A DNA stretch of 64,000 nucleotides from Soonwooa sp032062245 (lineage in GTDB: Bacteria > Bacteroidota > Bacteroidia > Flavobacteriales > Weeksellaceae). This document shows positions 9,861 to 18,413 of the stretch, piece after piece. The stretch covers positions 128,713 to 192,712 of the forward strand of contig NZ_DAMBQF010000003.1 in the NCBI RefSeq assembly GCF_032062245.1, in the 5' to 3' direction. The position numbers and the translations under genes were made by a program. A model generated the notes under the pieces. That model ran no database searches. It worked only from the letters and a program-made list of their open reading frames with translations, and was not told where the DNA came from. The first letter of the stretch is position 1. Each line of letters starts with the position of its first letter.

Positions 9861-9868
9861 TATCTTTG
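9861..9868 (+). promoter_or_regulatory. Promoter -7 box of the riboswitch transcript
   Basis: TATCTTTG is a perfect TAnnTTTG. Transcription would start about 5-7 bases later, just where the riboswitch closing stem begins, which supports both calls. Confidence 0.75.
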
Positions 9869-9873
9869 CGGCA

Positions 9874-10033
9874 ATTAGGTTAAGATGTTTTTGTCTTATT
9901 AAAAGGGAATTAGGTGTAATACCTAAGCTGTACCCGCAACTGTAAACTACAAAACTTGATGTCAAATAGTTGTCCACTGAAGTCATATTTGGGAAGGACG
10001 ATGTCAAGATGTGAGCCAGGAGACCTGCCTAAT
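9874..10033 (+). promoter_or_regulatory. Cobalamin (B12) riboswitch aptamer
   Basis: All conserved blocks of the cobalamin aptamer occur in order. AAAAGGGAATTAGGTG is followed by AATACCTAAGCTGTACCCGC, then AACTGTAA, and the B12 box GAGCCAGGAGACCTGCC at 10013-10029. A closing stem pairs ATTAGG (9874-9879) with CCTAAT (10028-10033). Known members bind adenosyl- or other cobalamins and shut off expression of B12 uptake or synthesis genes. The 110 bases between aptamer and next start codon should hold the expression platform; it contains two TTTCGGG copies and a short ACTC/GAGT hairpin, but I could not assign a clear on/off switch. Confidence 0.93.
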
Positions 10034-10143
10034 GTTGATACTTTCGGGGACAAAGGTGATGGACATTCTGTCTTTTCATAACCACTCTTTATGAGTATAA
10101 TCCCCAATAGTTTCGGGAGTTAAACTAATTTAATTTTATACTT

Positions 10144-11253
10144 ATGAAGCGGTTTTTTACCACGTTCAGCCTATTAATTATGGGCGCAAGTGCGGCTAAT
10201 GCACAAAACATCAACTTTCCAGATGCTAATTTCAAAGCAGCTATTATTAAAGCTTATCCAGCGGTGGATGCTAACAAAGATGGACAAATTTCGGAGACTG
10301 AAGCTTTGACTTTGACGGCGATTCGTAATCTTTCCAATTATCCTAATATCTATGATGCAACGGGAATTGAGTATTTTACAAATTTGACAGAGCTTAATTT
10401 GGGAGATCTTATTAATCTTAACAAAATTGATGTCTCAAAAAATACGAAAGTTACGACGCTTAATCTTCGTAATAATAAACTAACAGGCGTTTTGGATGTT
10501 TCGGCACTTGATAAAATGACGAATATCGAACTTAATAAAAATCAGTTGACTGGTATTATTTTTCCTCAAAACTCGAAGTTAAAAATCGTCTACATCAATG
10601 AGAATGCCCTGGCATCGATTGATTTGTCCGAGCTTAAAGATTTGCAACGTTTATTTTTGGTTAACAACAAATTGACGAGTTTGAATGTTTTACAAAATAC
10701 TAACCTAGAAAGAATTCATATCAACAACAACCAGTTGACGACTTTGGATTTGTCTGGACTTACGAAACTTAATTGGTTTTCGGCTGAATCTAATCAATTA
10801 ACGAATATTGCATTCAAAAATAATCCGTTGTTAAAAACGATTTTAGCGAAGAATAATCAATTAACTTCTTTTGATTTTATGGACGGAACGCTGAACAATG
10901 TGACGCTAATTAACGTTGAAGGAAATTCTAATTTTAATTTGATTAAAAAAGATTGTGAGGATCAAATTGTAAGTGTTCAAAATATAACGGTTGAGACTAA
11001 TTGCGCTATGTCGGTTGATAATCAAACTGCGAATGGGATTAAAATTTATCCAACTTTAGTGAAAGATTTTATTAATGTTGAAGGAGATTTTAAAAATCCT
11101 AGTTTCCAAATTTTCAATATGAGCGGGCAGTTGCTGCAATCGGGAGTTTTAAATGCTTCAAAAATTGATGTTTCTAAACTTTCTAAAGCAACATATATTT
11201 TTGTTTTAAAAACCAACGACAAGCTCATTAAACAAAGCTTTATCAAACAATAA
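10144..11253 (+). CDS. Secreted leucine-rich-repeat protein with T9SS C-terminal sorting domain
   Basis: A 369-residue protein that is probably exposed on or released from the cell surface. It has a signal peptide (MKRFFTTFSLLIMGASAANAQ) and a short acidic segment DANKDGQISE (residues about 40-50) resembling a calcium/dockerin-type loop. Roughly nine irregular leucine-rich repeats follow (LTELNLGDL, LRNNKLTG, NNNQLTTLDLSGL). The C-terminal 70-residue type A sorting domain runs from about KIYPTLVKDF to the end. It lies directly downstream of the cobalamin riboswitch, which normally controls B12 transport or synthesis. A cobalamin-related role is therefore inferred, not shown; no TonB receptor gene is present. 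Confidence 0.85.
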   Translation: MKRFFTTFSLLIMGASAANAQNINFPDANFKAAIIKAYPAVDANKDGQISETEALTLTAIRNLSNYPNIYDATGIEYFTNLTELNLGDLINLNKIDVSKNTKVTTLNLRNNKLTGVLDVSALDKMTNIELNKNQLTGIIFPQNSKLKIVYINENALASIDLSELKDLQRLFLVNNKLTSLNVLQNTNLERIHINNNQLTTLDLSGLTKLNWFSAESNQLTNIAFKNNPLLKTILAKNNQLTSFDFMDGTLNNVTLINVEGNSNFNLIKKDCEDQIVSVQNITVETNCAMSVDNQTANGIKIYPTLVKDFINVEGDFKNPSFQIFNMSGQLLQSGVLNASKIDVSKLSKATYIFVLKTNDKLIKQSFIKQ

Positions 11254-11259
11254 AAATTT

Positions 11260-11281
11260 AAAACGCTTTTTTAGGCGTTTT
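11260..11281 (+). terminator. Intrinsic terminator after the LRR gene
   Basis: AAAACGC (11260-11266) pairs with GCGTTTT (11275-11281), followed by T-run. Confidence 0.8.
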
Positions 11282-11348
11282 TTTTATGTTTTGTATTTTA
11301 AAAATATATATCTTTATGATATCAAATTAATATCAAAATTTCAAACAC

Positions 11349-12215
11349 ATGGAAAAAGTTTTAAAACCAATGTCTGGTTACCTTGCTTTATTAATAAGCG
11401 TAATCCTGTTTTTTGCAGGCATAGGATTGTTTATATATTCTATCGATTATAGCGTAGGATTGGCAGTTGTAGCGATTTTGATGGTGTTATTATCATTCTT
11501 TTTTATGAAAGGTTTAATGATCATCCAGCCCAATCACTCGCGTGTTCTTAACTTCTTCGGAAAATATGTCGGTTCTGTTAAAGAGAATGGTTTGTTTTTT
11601 ATCAACCCGTTTTATTCATCACAAAGAATGAGTCTTCGTTCCGAAAACTTACAAGGTCAAACCCTTAAGGTTAATGATAAAATGGGAAATCCCATCGAGA
11701 TTGGAGCAGTTATTGTTTGGAAAGTTGGCGATACTTACAAAGCAGCTTTCGATGTAGAGCGTTATTTGGAATATGTGAGAACGCAAAGTGAGGCGGCTGT
11801 TCGTCACTTGGCGGTTAGTTTTCCTTATGATAATTTGGAGGACGAAAATGCGCCAATTACCTTGAGAGGCGGTGGGGAAGATGTTAACCATATTTTGGAA
11901 AGAGAGTTGACAGAACGTCTTGCTCCTGCAGGAATTATCGTACAAGAAGCCAGAATTTCGCACTTAGCGTACGCATCCGAAATTGCAGGTGCAATGTTAC
12001 AAAGACAACAAGCGACGGCAATAGTTGCGGCAAGAACCAAAATCGTTGAAGGTGCAGTTGGGATGGTAGATTTAGCATTAAAAAAATTATCGGAAGAGAA
12101 TATTGTAGAATTGGATGACGAGCGCAAAGCAGCGATGGTAAGCAATCTTATGGTAGTGTTATGTGGTGAAAAAGCCGCACAACCAATCCTGAATACAGGA
12201 ACTCTTTATAATTAA
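11349..12215 (+). CDS. SPFH/band-7 membrane protein
   Basis: Membrane-anchored SPFH (stomatin/prohibitin/flotillin/HflK) protein of 288 residues. Two hydrophobic segments lie at about residues 10-60, then the SPFH core, with RSENLQGQTLKVNDKMGNPI and AVRHLAVSFPYD. A coiled-coil region follows (IAGAMLQRQQATAIVAARTKIVEGA). Proteins of this family oligomerise in membrane microdomains and often hold proteases or other partners; no partner can be named here. The small Arc-like gene 36 bases downstream is on the same strand and is probably co-transcribed. Confidence 0.88.
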   Translation: MEKVLKPMSGYLALLISVILFFAGIGLFIYSIDYSVGLAVVAILMVLLSFFFMKGLMIIQPNHSRVLNFFGKYVGSVKENGLFFINPFYSSQRMSLRSENLQGQTLKVNDKMGNPIEIGAVIVWKVGDTYKAAFDVERYLEYVRTQSEAAVRHLAVSFPYDNLEDENAPITLRGGGEDVNHILERELTERLAPAGIIVQEARISHLAYASEIAGAMLQRQQATAIVAARTKIVEGAVGMVDLALKKLSEENIVELDDERKAAMVSNLMVVLCGEKAAQPILNTGTLYN

Positions 12216-12251
12216 TGTAAACGAAGCTTTTGAGCTTTTAAATGAAACGAA

Positions 12252-12431
12252 ATGAGCAAGAAAAGTTTTGTTTTAAGGATTGATGAAGAAACGTATAAAT
12301 TGATTGAGAAATGGGCAATCGATGAGTTCCGTAGTGTGAATGGGCAAATCGAATTTCTCATTCATCAAAGTCTTACCAATGCTGGTCGAAAGAAAAAGGA
12401 AACAAAAGAAAAGGAAACAGATAAATCTTAA
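12252..12431 (+). CDS. Small Arc-type ribbon-helix-helix-like protein
   Basis: A 59-residue open reading frame: SKKSFVLRIDEETYKLIEKW, then NGQIEFLIHQSL, then a highly charged Lys/Glu tail. The pattern (basic strand FVLRID, two helices, a G/N-x-Q-I-E start to helix 2) fits Arc/MetJ-like ribbon-helix-helix DNA-binding proteins. It sits immediately downstream of the SPFH gene and ahead of a strong terminator. It may regulate that gene pair or be a toxin-antitoxin-like remnant, but no toxin is next to it. Its size and position before the hairpin argue that it is a real gene. Confidence 0.75.
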   Translation: MSKKSFVLRIDEETYKLIEKWAIDEFRSVNGQIEFLIHQSLTNAGRKKKETKEKETDKS

Positions 12432-12434
12432 TAA

Positions 12435-12460
12435 AAAAGCTCAGAATTTTCTGAGCTTTT
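12435..12460. terminator. Intrinsic terminator after the SPFH/Arc pair
   Basis: AAAAGCTCAG (12435-12444) pairs with CTGAGCTTTT (12451-12460), then T-rich. It lies between convergent genes and can serve both strands. Confidence 0.85.
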
Positions 12461-12471
12461 TGTTTTTAATA

Positions 12472-12840
12472 TTATTGATGTTGATCAATTAATATCATAT
12501 TACCATCTGGATCCTGCAGAGTCAAGCTTCCTGGACCAGATTCGTTATCGATTTGTACATTGGCTTTAATGCCATTTTCTTCAAGATGTTTAGCAATTTC
12601 GCGGACATCGTTCCAATCTTTCAATGCTTGTGCATTTTGGTCCCATCCAGGGTTAAAAGTCAAGAGATTCCCTTCGAACATTGCTTCAAAAAGACCAATA
12701 AGACTGTCGCCATTTTTCATGATTAAATATTTTTGAGCTAATGCGCCAGCAAAAACCTCAAATCCAAGTGTTTCATAAAAATTTTTAGAAACTTCTAAAT
12801 TTTTGACACTCAAGCTTATAGAAAATGCACCTAATTTCAT
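12472..12840 (-). CDS. VOC-superfamily (glyoxalase/bleomycin-resistance-like) protein
   Basis: A 122-residue protein made of two beta-alpha-beta-beta-beta units (GAFSISLSVKNLEVSKNFYE and PGSLTLQDPDGNMILID). This is the vicinal-oxygen-chelate fold of glyoxalase I, extradiol dioxygenases and bleomycin-binding proteins. The C-terminal DPDGN is typical. Metal ligands are not obvious, so a specific reaction cannot be given. It is transcribed from its own region, since a terminator separates it from the CoA-transferase gene upstream. Confidence 0.85.
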   Translation of the reverse strand: MKLGAFSISLSVKNLEVSKNFYETLGFEVFAGALAQKYLIMKNGDSLIGLFEAMFEGNLLTFNPGWDQNAQALKDWNDVREIAKHLEENGIKANVQIDNESGPGSLTLQDPDGNMILIDQHQ

Positions 12841-12865
12841 TTGATAAAATTTAATTTAAAAAAAA

Positions 12866-12883
12866 GCTCCAAAAATCTGGAGC
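12866..12883 (-). terminator. Intrinsic terminator of the CoA-transferase A gene
   Basis: On the minus strand GCTCCA (12878-12883) pairs with TGGAGC (12866-12871), followed by eight T. It ends the transcript before any subunit B gene. Confidence 0.85.
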
Positions 12884-12889
12884 CTCATA

Positions 12890-13591
12890 TTAGTTAGCCT
12901 TACGAACAGTTCTTTGTTCAATTCTTTTTTCGTATTTCTCACCTTGGAAGATCCGTTGCACGTATATTCCCGGTGTGTGGATTTGGTCAGGATTCAATTC
13001 ACCAACTTCAACCAATTCTTCAACTTCGGCAATTGTTACTTTACCAGCCATCGCCATCAAAGGATTAAAATTTCGTGACGTCGAACGGAAAATCAAATTA
13101 CCCGCTGTATCGCCTTTCCAAGCTTTTACAATCGCAAAATCTGCATCAAAAGCATATTCTAACAAATAATCTTTCCCGTTGAAATTTCGCGTTTCTTTGC
13201 CTTCCGCAACTTCGGTCCCAACACCAGCAGGCGTGTAGATTGCTGGCATACCGTAACCAGCAGCCATACAACGTGTCGCCAAAGTCCCTTGTGGGATTAG
13301 GTCAACTTCTAATTCGCCACTTAACAATTGACGTTCAAATTCAGCATTTTCGCCAACATAAGACGAAATCATTTTTTTGATTTGTTTTTGGTGAAGTAAT
13401 AATCCAAGTCCAAAATCGTCAACACCAGCATTATTAGAAATACAAGTTAAATTTTTGACGTTCTTTTTTACCAATTCGGCAATACTATTTTCTGGAATTC
13501 CGCAAAGACCAAAACCGCCTAGCATAATGGTAGCGCCATCTTGGATGTCATGGCAAGCTTCTTCAACGTTTTTTACCGTTTTATTAATCAT
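12890..13591 (-). CDS. scoA: CoA-transferase subunit A (succinyl-CoA:3-ketoacid-CoA transferase type)
   Basis: Subunit A of a heteromeric family I CoA-transferase that swaps CoA between succinyl-CoA and acetoacetate-like acids. The 233-residue length and motifs fit: DGATIMLGGFGLCGIPE near the N terminus, then the CISNNAGVDDFGLG loop and the PAIYTPAGVGTEVAEGKE segment. The catalytic glutamate belongs to subunit B, so this protein cannot act alone. In many bacteria the B gene follows directly; here a terminator and an unrelated VOC gene follow instead, and no B gene was found in the window. Confidence 0.9.
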   Translation of the reverse strand: MINKTVKNVEEACHDIQDGATIMLGGFGLCGIPENSIAELVKKNVKNLTCISNNAGVDDFGLGLLLHQKQIKKMISSYVGENAEFERQLLSGELEVDLIPQGTLATRCMAAGYGMPAIYTPAGVGTEVAEGKETRNFNGKDYLLEYAFDADFAIVKAWKGDTAGNLIFRSTSRNFNPLMAMAGKVTIAEVEELVEVGELNPDQIHTPGIYVQRIFQGEKYEKRIEQRTVRKAN

Positions 13592-13695
13592 AATGAGATT
13601 CTGTTTCTGTGGTTTAAAAATACTAAAAATTACAGAATTCTACGACCTAATATTGATAAACAAATAAAAAAAAAGTGATTGTCGAGTGGGGAAGT

Positions 13696-15015
13696 TTACA
13701 ATAATCTGCCTGTTAAGAATAATCCCGCCACTGTAAAGTAAATAATTAATCCTGTGACATCCACTAAAGTTGCCACAAAAGGAGCAGATGATGTTGCGGG
13801 GTCAAGGTTTAATCTCTTTAAAACAAACGGTATCATTGATCCAGAAAGCGTTCCCCAAAGTACAATGGCAATTAAGGATACCGAAACACTTAATCCTACG
13901 TAAACCCAATATTCTCCGTAGTTAAAAAGTCCCAACTCTTGCCACATCATAATTCTTAAAAATCCAATGGCACCAAGAATTAAACCAAGCATTATACCCG
14001 ATACAATTTCTTTTTTCATGACGTACCACCAATCTTTAAGACTAAGCTCTTGTAGCGCCATTGCACGGATAATTAAGGTTGCCGCCTGAGAACCCGAATT
14101 ACCGCCACTCGAAATAATTAACGGAACAAATAATGCTAAAACAACTGCTTTTTCAATTTCTTTATCAAAATAGCCCATTGCACTGGCAGTCAACATTTCG
14201 GACACGAAAAGAATAATAAGCCAAGTAGCTCTTTTCTTAATCATTTCTGTCCAAGGTGTTTGCGTATAAGGCAAATCTAAAGCCTCTAAACCCCCAAATT
14301 TCTGAATATCCTCGGTGTTTTGTTGTTCAATTTGGTCAAGGATATCATCAATCGTTACAATCCCAACCAAAACGCCCGCTTCAGTGATAATCGGCATTGC
14401 ACTTCGGTCATATTTTTCAAAATAAGGGACTGCATCTTCTTTGGAAGTTGTCGTTGTAATCGCTACAAAATGATTGTCACAAAGTTCAGAAACCAATTGA
14501 TCTTCGTCTGCTAACAACAAAGTACCAATTGTAATATCATCGATTAATCGATTTTTTTCGTCCACCACAAATAGATAATTCATGGTTTCTACTTTAGCAC
14601 CAACTTTTTTAATCTGTTGAAAACAACGTTTAACAGTCCATTCTTTGCGAATTTGGATATAATAAGGGGTCATCAATCTAGCAATAGAGTCCGAGTGATA
14701 ACCCAAAAGTTTTAGGGCAACACGACGTTCTTGCGGATTAAGTAGATTGATGGAATATTTAATAAGCTCATCTGGGAAATCCTCAAACAATTGCGTACGG
14801 TCATCGGGCGTCATTTCGTTAAGGATGTACGCTACTTCATTACTACCAATACTTCGTATAGTTTCTTCTTGGAAATCGGGATCGAGATGGGCAAAAACTT
14901 CCGCTTTATCGGATTTCGGAACTTTCAAAAACGCCAAAAGCCTATCTTTAGCGGGAAGTCCACTTAGAGATTCGGCAATATCAGCTGGGTTCTTTATAAG
15001 TTCCGTGTTTTCCAA
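13696..15015 (-). CDS. mgtE: Magnesium transporter MgtE
   Basis: Homodimeric Mg2+ channel of 439 residues. Domains in order: the N superhelical domain (residues about 15-130, with LNPQERRVALKLLGY), the tandem CBS domains (about 130-250, with GILVGIVTIDDILD-like GVLVGIVTIDDI), a connecting helix, and five C-terminal membrane helices (about 270-439). The pore segment PLIISSGGNSGSQAATLIIRAMAL is diagnostic. Intracellular Mg2+ bound between the N and CBS domains closes the channel. No Mg2+ riboswitch was recognised upstream. Confidence 0.96.
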   Translation of the reverse strand: MENTELIKNPADIAESLSGLPAKDRLLAFLKVPKSDKAEVFAHLDPDFQEETIRSIGSNEVAYILNEMTPDDRTQLFEDFPDELIKYSINLLNPQERRVALKLLGYHSDSIARLMTPYYIQIRKEWTVKRCFQQIKKVGAKVETMNYLFVVDEKNRLIDDITIGTLLLADEDQLVSELCDNHFVAITTTTSKEDAVPYFEKYDRSAMPIITEAGVLVGIVTIDDILDQIEQQNTEDIQKFGGLEALDLPYTQTPWTEMIKKRATWLIILFVSEMLTASAMGYFDKEIEKAVVLALFVPLIISSGGNSGSQAATLIIRAMALQELSLKDWWYVMKKEIVSGIMLGLILGAIGFLRIMMWQELGLFNYGEYWVYVGLSVSVSLIAIVLWGTLSGSMIPFVLKRLNLDPATSSAPFVATLVDVTGLIIYFTVAGLFLTGRLL

Positions 15016-15090
15016 AGCTTTTTTGTTTAAAGTGCAAAAGTATTAAAAAGTCTATGAATAAAGAAATCTAGCGAAGTCCTTATAAAAATG

Positions 15091-15672
15091 TTAAGTAGAT
15101 TTAATAAAGAAAATTTGATTGTTTTGTAATTCTTTATTCATGTTTTGAAGTGCACCTTTTGTTCCGATTTTTACAGAATTGGCAGCGGAACCTAGCATAC
15201 GACCACCAGCTTTGAAGGTGTCATAACTGGTTTCTAACATAAAGTTACCTTCTGCGTCGAAAAGTTTAAGACTAACTTCGACTTGGTTAGAAAATACATA
15301 TTTTCCTAATCCAACTTTAAAGTATTTAACACGAGGTACAACAGCAACGTCCGCATCGTTGTTTTTACAAAACTCTCGAAGCATATCAACATTAACGCTG
15401 TCATATTCTACAGGAATATCAATTCTTAAATAATCGCGAGTACCAAGAGACATCATTTTGTCGCTGGCAGCTGTAAAAAATACGTCGTAGGTTGGTTGTT
15501 TTATTTCCTCAATATCAGGAATAACTTCAGGTATGAAATAAAGAATCCTTTTGATATCATTTTTCTTTGCTAATTGCGCAACAGCCATTTGGCTTTTTCC
15601 AGCAGTGGAACAGCTTATTACAAGTAAAAAAACGGCAAAAATGCCAATGCCAAAAAGTAGTTTTTTATTCAT
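15091..15672 (-). CDS. Lipoprotein of unknown function
   Basis: A 193-residue protein with a lipoprotein signal peptide ending LLVISC (Cys at about residue 21), so it should be anchored to a membrane on the periplasmic side. The mature part has the alternating pattern of a small alpha/beta domain (PTYDVFFTAASDKMM, then VDMLREFCKNNDADVAVVPRV, then VEVSLKLFDAEGNF). That resembles curli-assembly (CsgG)-like or similar lipoproteins in pattern only. I cannot assign a function. The gene has its own upstream non-coding region of about 180 bases. Confidence 0.65.
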   Translation of the reverse strand: MNKKLLFGIGIFAVFLLVISCSTAGKSQMAVAQLAKKNDIKRILYFIPEVIPDIEEIKQPTYDVFFTAASDKMMSLGTRDYLRIDIPVEYDSVNVDMLREFCKNNDADVAVVPRVKYFKVGLGKYVFSNQVEVSLKLFDAEGNFMLETSYDTFKAGGRMLGSAANSVKIGTKGALQNMNKELQNNQIFFIKST

Positions 15673-15850
15673 CGCGATTACAATGCAAAAATACTACCAT
15701 TTTTTTTCTTAAATGACTTTTTTTTAAGAAAATTTAACAAATATTTGTTTTTGAATAATATTTCTCGTTAACAAATAAGTATTTAGTATAGTTATGATGT
15801 TTTTGTTGGATATTATTAAGACTTAAAATAATGTATTTACAATTTAATAT

Positions 15851-17599
15851 TTACAATTTTTTAATTGAGAAATTGATTGTTGTTCCTGAACCTTTTTCAG
15901 AATAAATATCGAAATTTTCAGCAATATCTTTGGCTCTCCTTTCCATATTTCTCAAACCATTTCCAAAGTTGATTTCATTAGGGTTAAATCCTTTGCCATC
16001 ATCGTTTATTGAGAAAATAATTTGATTCTTAGAAGTTGTTATCGAGATATCTATATTTTTTGCATTGCTATGTTTAACGGCGTTATTTATGGCTTCTTGT
16101 ATTATTCTAAAAATGTTTAATCCTTCATTTGAGCTAAGTTTTCTCGATTGAAGTTGTTCTTCAATATTAAATGTAAAATTGATGTTTTCATAAGAGTATT
16201 GTGCTTTGCTAATAAAATTTAAAACTCTTAAATGGATTTCTTCAAAATTAACGTTATCATAATTCATAGCCCAAATCGTGTCTCTAAGCTCTGTAATTGT
16301 TTCTCGAGTGAAGTTACTAATTGATGAAAGTTTTTTGCTTAAAATAGTTTGGTCTATTTTGGGGATATTCTTAAGGTTATCAATAGATGAAATTATAAGG
16401 GTTAATTGTGACCCAATGTTATCATGCAAATCTCTAGATATGGACTGTCGTTGCTCGCTTAGTTTATTTTGTGATTCAATTTTTTCAAATGCAGTTTTCA
16501 GTTCAAATTCTTTTTTTTGATTTAGATTTCTAAGATTTAATTGTCGATTGATTAAGAATGCTGTTAGTAAAAGGAAAGCTATTATTATGATTAAAATTTT
16601 TATCGTATTGTTTCTTTTTTTCTCAATGGCTTGCTGTTGTAATATTTGGTTTTCTTTGGAGAATGTATCAAATTTAATTTGCAACTCGGACATTTTATCA
16701 TAAGTTTCCTTATTAATAATACTATCTTTAATTGTTTGACTTTTTTTATAATATGACAAAGCATTTTGATAGTCATTTTGTGCTTCATAGGCTTGTGAAA
16801 TCATATTAAGATTATGTCGAATTAAATTTGTTATTTCATAATTTGTCGCAATATTTAATGATTTTTTATAGTTATCAATTGCATGGTTATATTTCTTCAT
16901 TTCAAAGTACATATCGCCATAATAAGCATATGTGTCAGAAATCCCGTAATGATCTTTGAGTGCAATTCTGTAGCTCATGGCTCTGTCAAAATATTTTTTG
17001 GCCAATCCAAATTTTTTACTTTTCGTATATGAGTAGCCAATATTAACTAAACTGTAGGGGATACCAACACTATCATTAACTTTTTCTTTAATTGAAAGTC
17101 CCTTTTTATAGTAAATCATTGCACTATCTTCTTGTTTTTTTAAGGATTTGACTTCACCATATTGATTATAAATACTTAATAATGGCGTTGAAAAATTTTT
17201 ATTTTCTGCAATTTTCATTGCTTTTAGAAGATATTTTTCGGAATCCACTATATTGGTAGCCTTTAGGCGGTAGCCCAATTCGCTATATTCTTTTGATACA
17301 TTTTCCCAATCTCCAATTTTTTCGAATAAGTTAATAGCTTTAGTTAAGTAAAAAATATTTTGATCATAATCACCATGAAAATACATTGCTAATGCTAATA
17401 GTGCATAGGTTTTTGCTTCAGCTTTTGTATTGCCGATTTTGTTTGCATCATCTGCATTTCTTTCAAGTATAGGTATTGCTGTTTTTAGATTTGCTTGCAA
17501 ATAGGTTAAAGGCATATTGCTTACTGAGTCTACTTTTTTTGAATTTTGCGCAAAACAAAAACTAATGCTGGTGATAAAAAATAAAAGGAAAGATTTCAT
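15851..17599 (-). CDS. TPR-containing sensor histidine kinase (HisKA_3, NarX/LiaS-like)
   Basis: Signal peptide (MKSFLLFFITSISFCFAQ), then about six tetratricopeptide repeats in the periplasm (residues about 30-300, for example NHAIDNYKKSLNIATN). One membrane helix follows (about 332-350). The cytoplasmic kinase has the phosphorylated His in SRDLHDNIGSQL (H392), then an ATPase domain with NNAVKHS and DDGKGFNP. At 582 residues it is complete. It lies 5 bases downstream of the response-regulator gene and is its likely partner. The TPR input domain suggests sensing of a protein or peptide in the periplasm, but the signal is unknown. Confidence 0.92.
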   Translation of the reverse strand: MKSFLLFFITSISFCFAQNSKKVDSVSNMPLTYLQANLKTAIPILERNADDANKIGNTKAEAKTYALLALAMYFHGDYDQNIFYLTKAINLFEKIGDWENVSKEYSELGYRLKATNIVDSEKYLLKAMKIAENKNFSTPLLSIYNQYGEVKSLKKQEDSAMIYYKKGLSIKEKVNDSVGIPYSLVNIGYSYTKSKKFGLAKKYFDRAMSYRIALKDHYGISDTYAYYGDMYFEMKKYNHAIDNYKKSLNIATNYEITNLIRHNLNMISQAYEAQNDYQNALSYYKKSQTIKDSIINKETYDKMSELQIKFDTFSKENQILQQQAIEKKRNNTIKILIIIIAFLLLTAFLINRQLNLRNLNQKKEFELKTAFEKIESQNKLSEQRQSISRDLHDNIGSQLTLIISSIDNLKNIPKIDQTILSKKLSSISNFTRETITELRDTIWAMNYDNVNFEEIHLRVLNFISKAQYSYENINFTFNIEEQLQSRKLSSNEGLNIFRIIQEAINNAVKHSNAKNIDISITTSKNQIIFSINDDGKGFNPNEINFGNGLRNMERRAKDIAENFDIYSEKGSGTTINFSIKKL

Positions 17600-17604
17600 A
17601 ACTA

Positions 17605-18252
17605 TCAGATTAACCTTTCTTTTTTTGCTTTCTCAATAGCTTCAATCTTTGAGCAGACATGCAACTTCTTATAGATATTCTCTATATGTTTGCGAATAGT
17701 GAATGGAGAAAGGATAAGATTGGTAGCAATTTTATTATAGCTAAGCCCCTTACTTAACTGTTGTAAAACTTCAATTTCGCGCTTACTAAGTTTGATATCT
17801 TCAGTTTTTTCGATAGAGTCTATATATAGAAAATTTTGCAAAAATTTTAATGTTCTTAATGCTATTGCTGGCGTCATTGCCGCACCACCTTCTAAGGTAT
17901 CCATAATGCTTTTATATAAATTCTCTGATGTAACTTCTTTTAGTAAATAGCCATCAGCACCTGCTTTTATTGCGTTGTAGATATTTTCATCATTATCCAT
18001 CACAGTCAAAATTAAAATCTTAATTTGAGGATATTTTTTTTTGATATATTCGGTCGCTTGGATGCCATTCATTATTGGCATTTCAATGTCCATCAAGATA
18101 AGATTGATTTGTGAATTCTCTTCCATCTTTTTGAGCAACTCTGCGCCGTTTTCTGCGGTGAATTTTATTTTTATATTATCATAAAATTCGATTTTCTCTT
18201 GTATTGCTTTAGATAAAAGAAAATTATCTTCCACAATGGCGATACGTATCAT
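17605..18252 (-). CDS. NarL/FixJ-family response regulator
   Basis: A 215-residue two-domain regulator: receiver with phospho-acceptor D55 in LILMDIEMPIMNG, and Lys in the LLKEVT segment; then a LuxR-type helix-turn-helix (LSKREIEVLQQLSKGLSYNKIA, residues about 150-210). It is first in a two-gene operon with the TPR histidine kinase. A terminator upstream at 18371-18386 separates the pair from the secreted-protein genes on the same strand, so it has its own promoter. Confidence 0.95.
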   Translation of the reverse strand: MIRIAIVEDNFLLSKAIQEKIEFYDNIKIKFTAENGAELLKKMEENSQINLILMDIEMPIMNGIQATEYIKKKYPQIKILILTVMDNDENIYNAIKAGADGYLLKEVTSENLYKSIMDTLEGGAAMTPAIALRTLKFLQNFLYIDSIEKTEDIKLSKREIEVLQQLSKGLSYNKIATNLILSPFTIRKHIENIYKKLHVCSKIEAIEKAKKERLI

Positions 18253-18370
18253 GTATAATTAGTTTAGGTTAGAGTTTTTAGCTATGTTTTTGATAAAGTT
18301 AATTTTTTTTTTATGTAATTACTTGATTTATAATTTTTTTTTAATATAGTGAAAGTTGTAATAAAAAAAA

Positions 18371-18386
18371 CCGCTCCAGTAGAGCG
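18371..18386 (-). terminator. Hairpin terminator of the T9SS repeat-protein gene
   Basis: Stem CCGCTC (18371-18376) and GAGCG (18382-18386) with flanking A/T runs; on the minus strand it is followed by a T-run. Confidence 0.75.
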
Positions 18387-18413
18387 ATTTTTTATAAAGT
18401 AAATGTTTTGTTA

